Source of the DNA: Anas platyrhynchos | Taxonomy: Eukaryota > Chordata > Aves > Anseriformes > Anatidae | Assembly: GCF_047663525.1 (NCBI RefSeq) | Contig: NC_092600.1 | Coordinates: 6,444,001-6,508,000, forward strand | Direction: 5' to 3' | Length of the DNA stretch: 64,000 nt | In this document: positions 61,807 through 64,000 of the stretch, in pieces | How positions within the stretch are numbered: the first letter of the stretch is position 1 | Layout of the letters: every line of letters begins with the position of its first letter | Program-made: the position numbers and the translations under genes | The notes under the pieces: model-generated | The model's database searches: none | Seen by the model: the letters and a program-made list of their open reading frames with translations, nothing else | What the model was told of the DNA's origin: nothing

Positions 61807-63078
61807 TGCGAGATTTCTCAGGGACGTCTCCAGTGGTGTTTGAGGGTGTCTCAGGAACTTTTCTTGCTTAGGCTGCAAGATAGTGACACAAAGCTGAATG
61901 GTGCCATAATGTACCCAAGTCAAGTTTTGAGACTCCATATTATCACAACCAGAACTAACTCCAGAGACCATTATATGCATTTATTATACAGTACTAAAGT
62001 ATGAAAGACTCAATTAAAGTTTATTTGATATAAAATTAACACTCCTTTCTTCCTCTTCACTGTGCTGATTATGTTAAAACAGAACAATGAGGCAGCTGCA
62101 GTGGAACAGTATCAGAGAAATTTCTGTCAGCATTTACTATAGGCGAAATTATAAGGCTAGGTTTTCTCAGCCAGTTCAGTGAGCCAACTGGCTGCACATG
62201 TTGCAAATGCTTCTTTATACTATCATGAACTGCAAAAAGAATACATTGAATTTTTCCTCCTTTTTAAAAAGTAAGAGAATGGTGCAAACACAGGAAAAAA
62301 TTACCATATTCAGCTCTTGCATTGTGCTTCTCCTCCACAGCTTTCCAGGGCTCTGATCCAGCAAAGCCCTTCAGTGCTTGTACAACTTTAAGCACCTACG
62401 CAGTCCCTTTGAAGTCGCTGTGACTCTTTTAAAAAGTGCAGTTAAACACATGCCTCACTTGAACTTTAGTTTGATTTGGATGTTGGAATTTTCCAAAGGG
62501 AAAAAATGTGTTTTACAATTAATGTGACGCATGTGATCTTAGTACACAGGGAAAGCAGGATGGGAATGATCACCTCTGAAAACCAGTCGATGACCGACCA
62601 TCAATCACAGGGACTGCGTTTCTTTTACTTGCTTTATAGTAAAATAAAACTTCTGCAGACTGGGTTACTTTTTCAGGGTCCTTTAGCATAATTTCTCTAG
62701 AAGCTTTTTGGATCTACTCCTATTAAATTTTATAGATTCTATTCCATGCGAGTGAAAAAATAATATTTCAAATGACAAGTCTATTGAAACCCTCATTTTT
62801 TTATCATAAGGATTTTTTTTTAAAGCATCCCTCAATCTATTTTTTCCTCTATGATGGAGTTGGAATAAGAATAGTAATTTGGCAATGTAAATTTGCATAG
62901 AAATATGCTGCCTAAGAACTCATTTATTACACCAGTTATAACTCAAGCAGATATGAAATGGCCTAAAGGTAAAACAGAGTTGATGGCAGAATAAAAATGT
63001 GCATGTAACTTTCTATGGGCTTAAGTTTGTTGACTTTGTGATTATTTTCATTTAATATGTCTCCAGATGGATATTAGC

Positions 63079-63096
63079 TTTTTTTTTTTTTTTTTT
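63079..63096. repeat. T18 tract
   Basis: Eighteen consecutive T. Confidence 0.95.
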
Positions 63097-64000
63097 CCTG
63101 GATGTTTACTTCTGGCTCACTTGTAACCAAATAGGAGGAGTATGTGGTCTGATTAATATTTGGTTTAATTTAACTGTAGCCTTTCGATTCCTTGCTGAAA
63201 TAGAACTTTTCATATATTTTTTTTTACGGTCATTTTTTTTTTTTTTCTGTTTTCCAATGGCTCAGAAGGGAGATTCCTGCATGAAAAGTAATCACACATT
63301 GTAGGTAGCTACTGTAATTTTTCTTCCTTTGCAGTAGTGGATGTGTACTACTTTCTTTACATTCAGGTTCACTGAACATGATGTCAAAAGAATTCTATTC
63401 CCAATTCTGCTGTGTTTTTATTTTATTTATTTTTTTCTACATACATTACTTCTTGGCTTACAATTGACAAATCGAATTAGCTGTAAATTTTACTCCAGGT
63501 GTGGGGGAAAAAAAAAAAGTAAATTAGGGTTTGTTAAGAGAGAACAGCAAAAGGTACTTCTTCCCAAGCTCACCCAACTGGCTCATACCGTACTAAAATA
63601 CATTGAAAAGTATGTGTGTTGTTCTTAGTGGGCTTGCTGAGCTTGTGCTTTCTAGGCAGAGTGGAGACAGGAGCAGTCTTTATTTAAAATAAATAAATAA
63701 ATTCCCCTTTGATGTAATCAAACTTTGAGATAAGGTTCTAAATGCTGAAATGCTGAAGCCACTTTAAAGTCGATTATGTACATCTCACAACATCCAGTAG
63801 CAGTAGAGTCAGATAATGCACAGTTTCAGCAAAGTCTTGTTATCTTTCATTTCTTAAAGACTCACCAGGGTATAAAATCCAAGTTTTAAGCTGAAAGTGA
63901 AGCTGAAATGTCATATGATATCACAGCGGTTTATTGGGCAATCACTATTTTTCTCGTCTCTTACTCTGTTAATGACAAATGAAAAAAAAAAAAAAAAGAA

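Larger units (their letters stand above)
60730..64000. other. Non-coding stretch to the window end
   Basis: No gene recognised. A 169-codon minus-strand frame (61611-61102) is the longest in the window but includes Phe runs from A/T tracts and has no domain. Simple repeats: AAT units at about 60916-60934, A15 at 61189-61203, an alternating purine-pyrimidine stretch at 61736-61806, T18 at 63079-63096, T14 at 63233-63246, an AAAT run near 63685-63702 and A16 at 63982-63997. Confidence 0.6.

Noticed and set aside
1..64000. CRISPR arrays, bacterial operons, prophage, retroviral LTRs or proviral genes
   Set aside because: No spaced direct repeats, no gene density, no tRNA-primer binding site or polypurine tract with flanking LTR pair was seen. 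The DNA has vertebrate texture with CR1.

Overview
The window reads as non-coding nuclear DNA from a bird, or less likely another sauropsid such as a crocodilian or turtle. The main evidence is a set of short, decayed CR1 LINE pieces. One of them, at about 15343-15425, keeps the diagnostic CR1 3' end with its ATTCTGTGAT-like terminal repeat; others lie at about 12321-12385, 39084-39200 and possibly 13405-13436. Interspersed repeats are sparse, the background is AT-rich and CpG-poor, and simple A/T-rich microsatellites are common. Nothing looks prokaryotic: there are no dense long ORFs, operons, rRNA or tRNA genes, CRISPR arrays or insertion sequences.

I found no protein-coding exon that I can recognise. 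The open frames here are about as long as chance predicts for DNA of this composition, and many open only at GTG or TTG. The window is therefore either a gene desert or the inside of a very large intron. Two islands stand out. A short, strongly CpG-rich island at about 16290-16510 has opposing ATG-initiated frames, an RFX-like X-box, a CTCF-like site and G-runs, and is the best promoter candidate. A weaker CpG/GC-rich patch at about 21250-21545 carries a near-consensus CTCF site.

Layout: 1-8 kb has unique sequence, a compound AAC/AAT microsatellite and a pair of related 46-bp copies next to A-tracts. 8.3-8.7 kb is a homeodomain-motif cluster. 12-15.5 kb holds CR1 remnants. 16.3-16.7 kb is the CpG island. 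20.9-21.5 kb has a perfect 13-bp hairpin and the CTCF-like patch. 28.35-28.49 kb is a 144-bp uninterrupted CCTTT array. 39 kb has another CR1 remnant. 41.1 kb and 46.7 kb have small minisatellites. 48.9-55.3 kb contains several stretches that resemble conserved developmental enhancers by motif content. 60.0-60.7 kb has an unusual same-frame run of about 230 codons broken only by two nearby stops.

No multi-gene system can be inferred. The most useful leads are the CpG island, the enhancer-like segments, the CCTTT array, the 46-bp repeat pair and the 60-kb interrupted frame. All conservation and function statements are inference, since no alignment or database search was possible.
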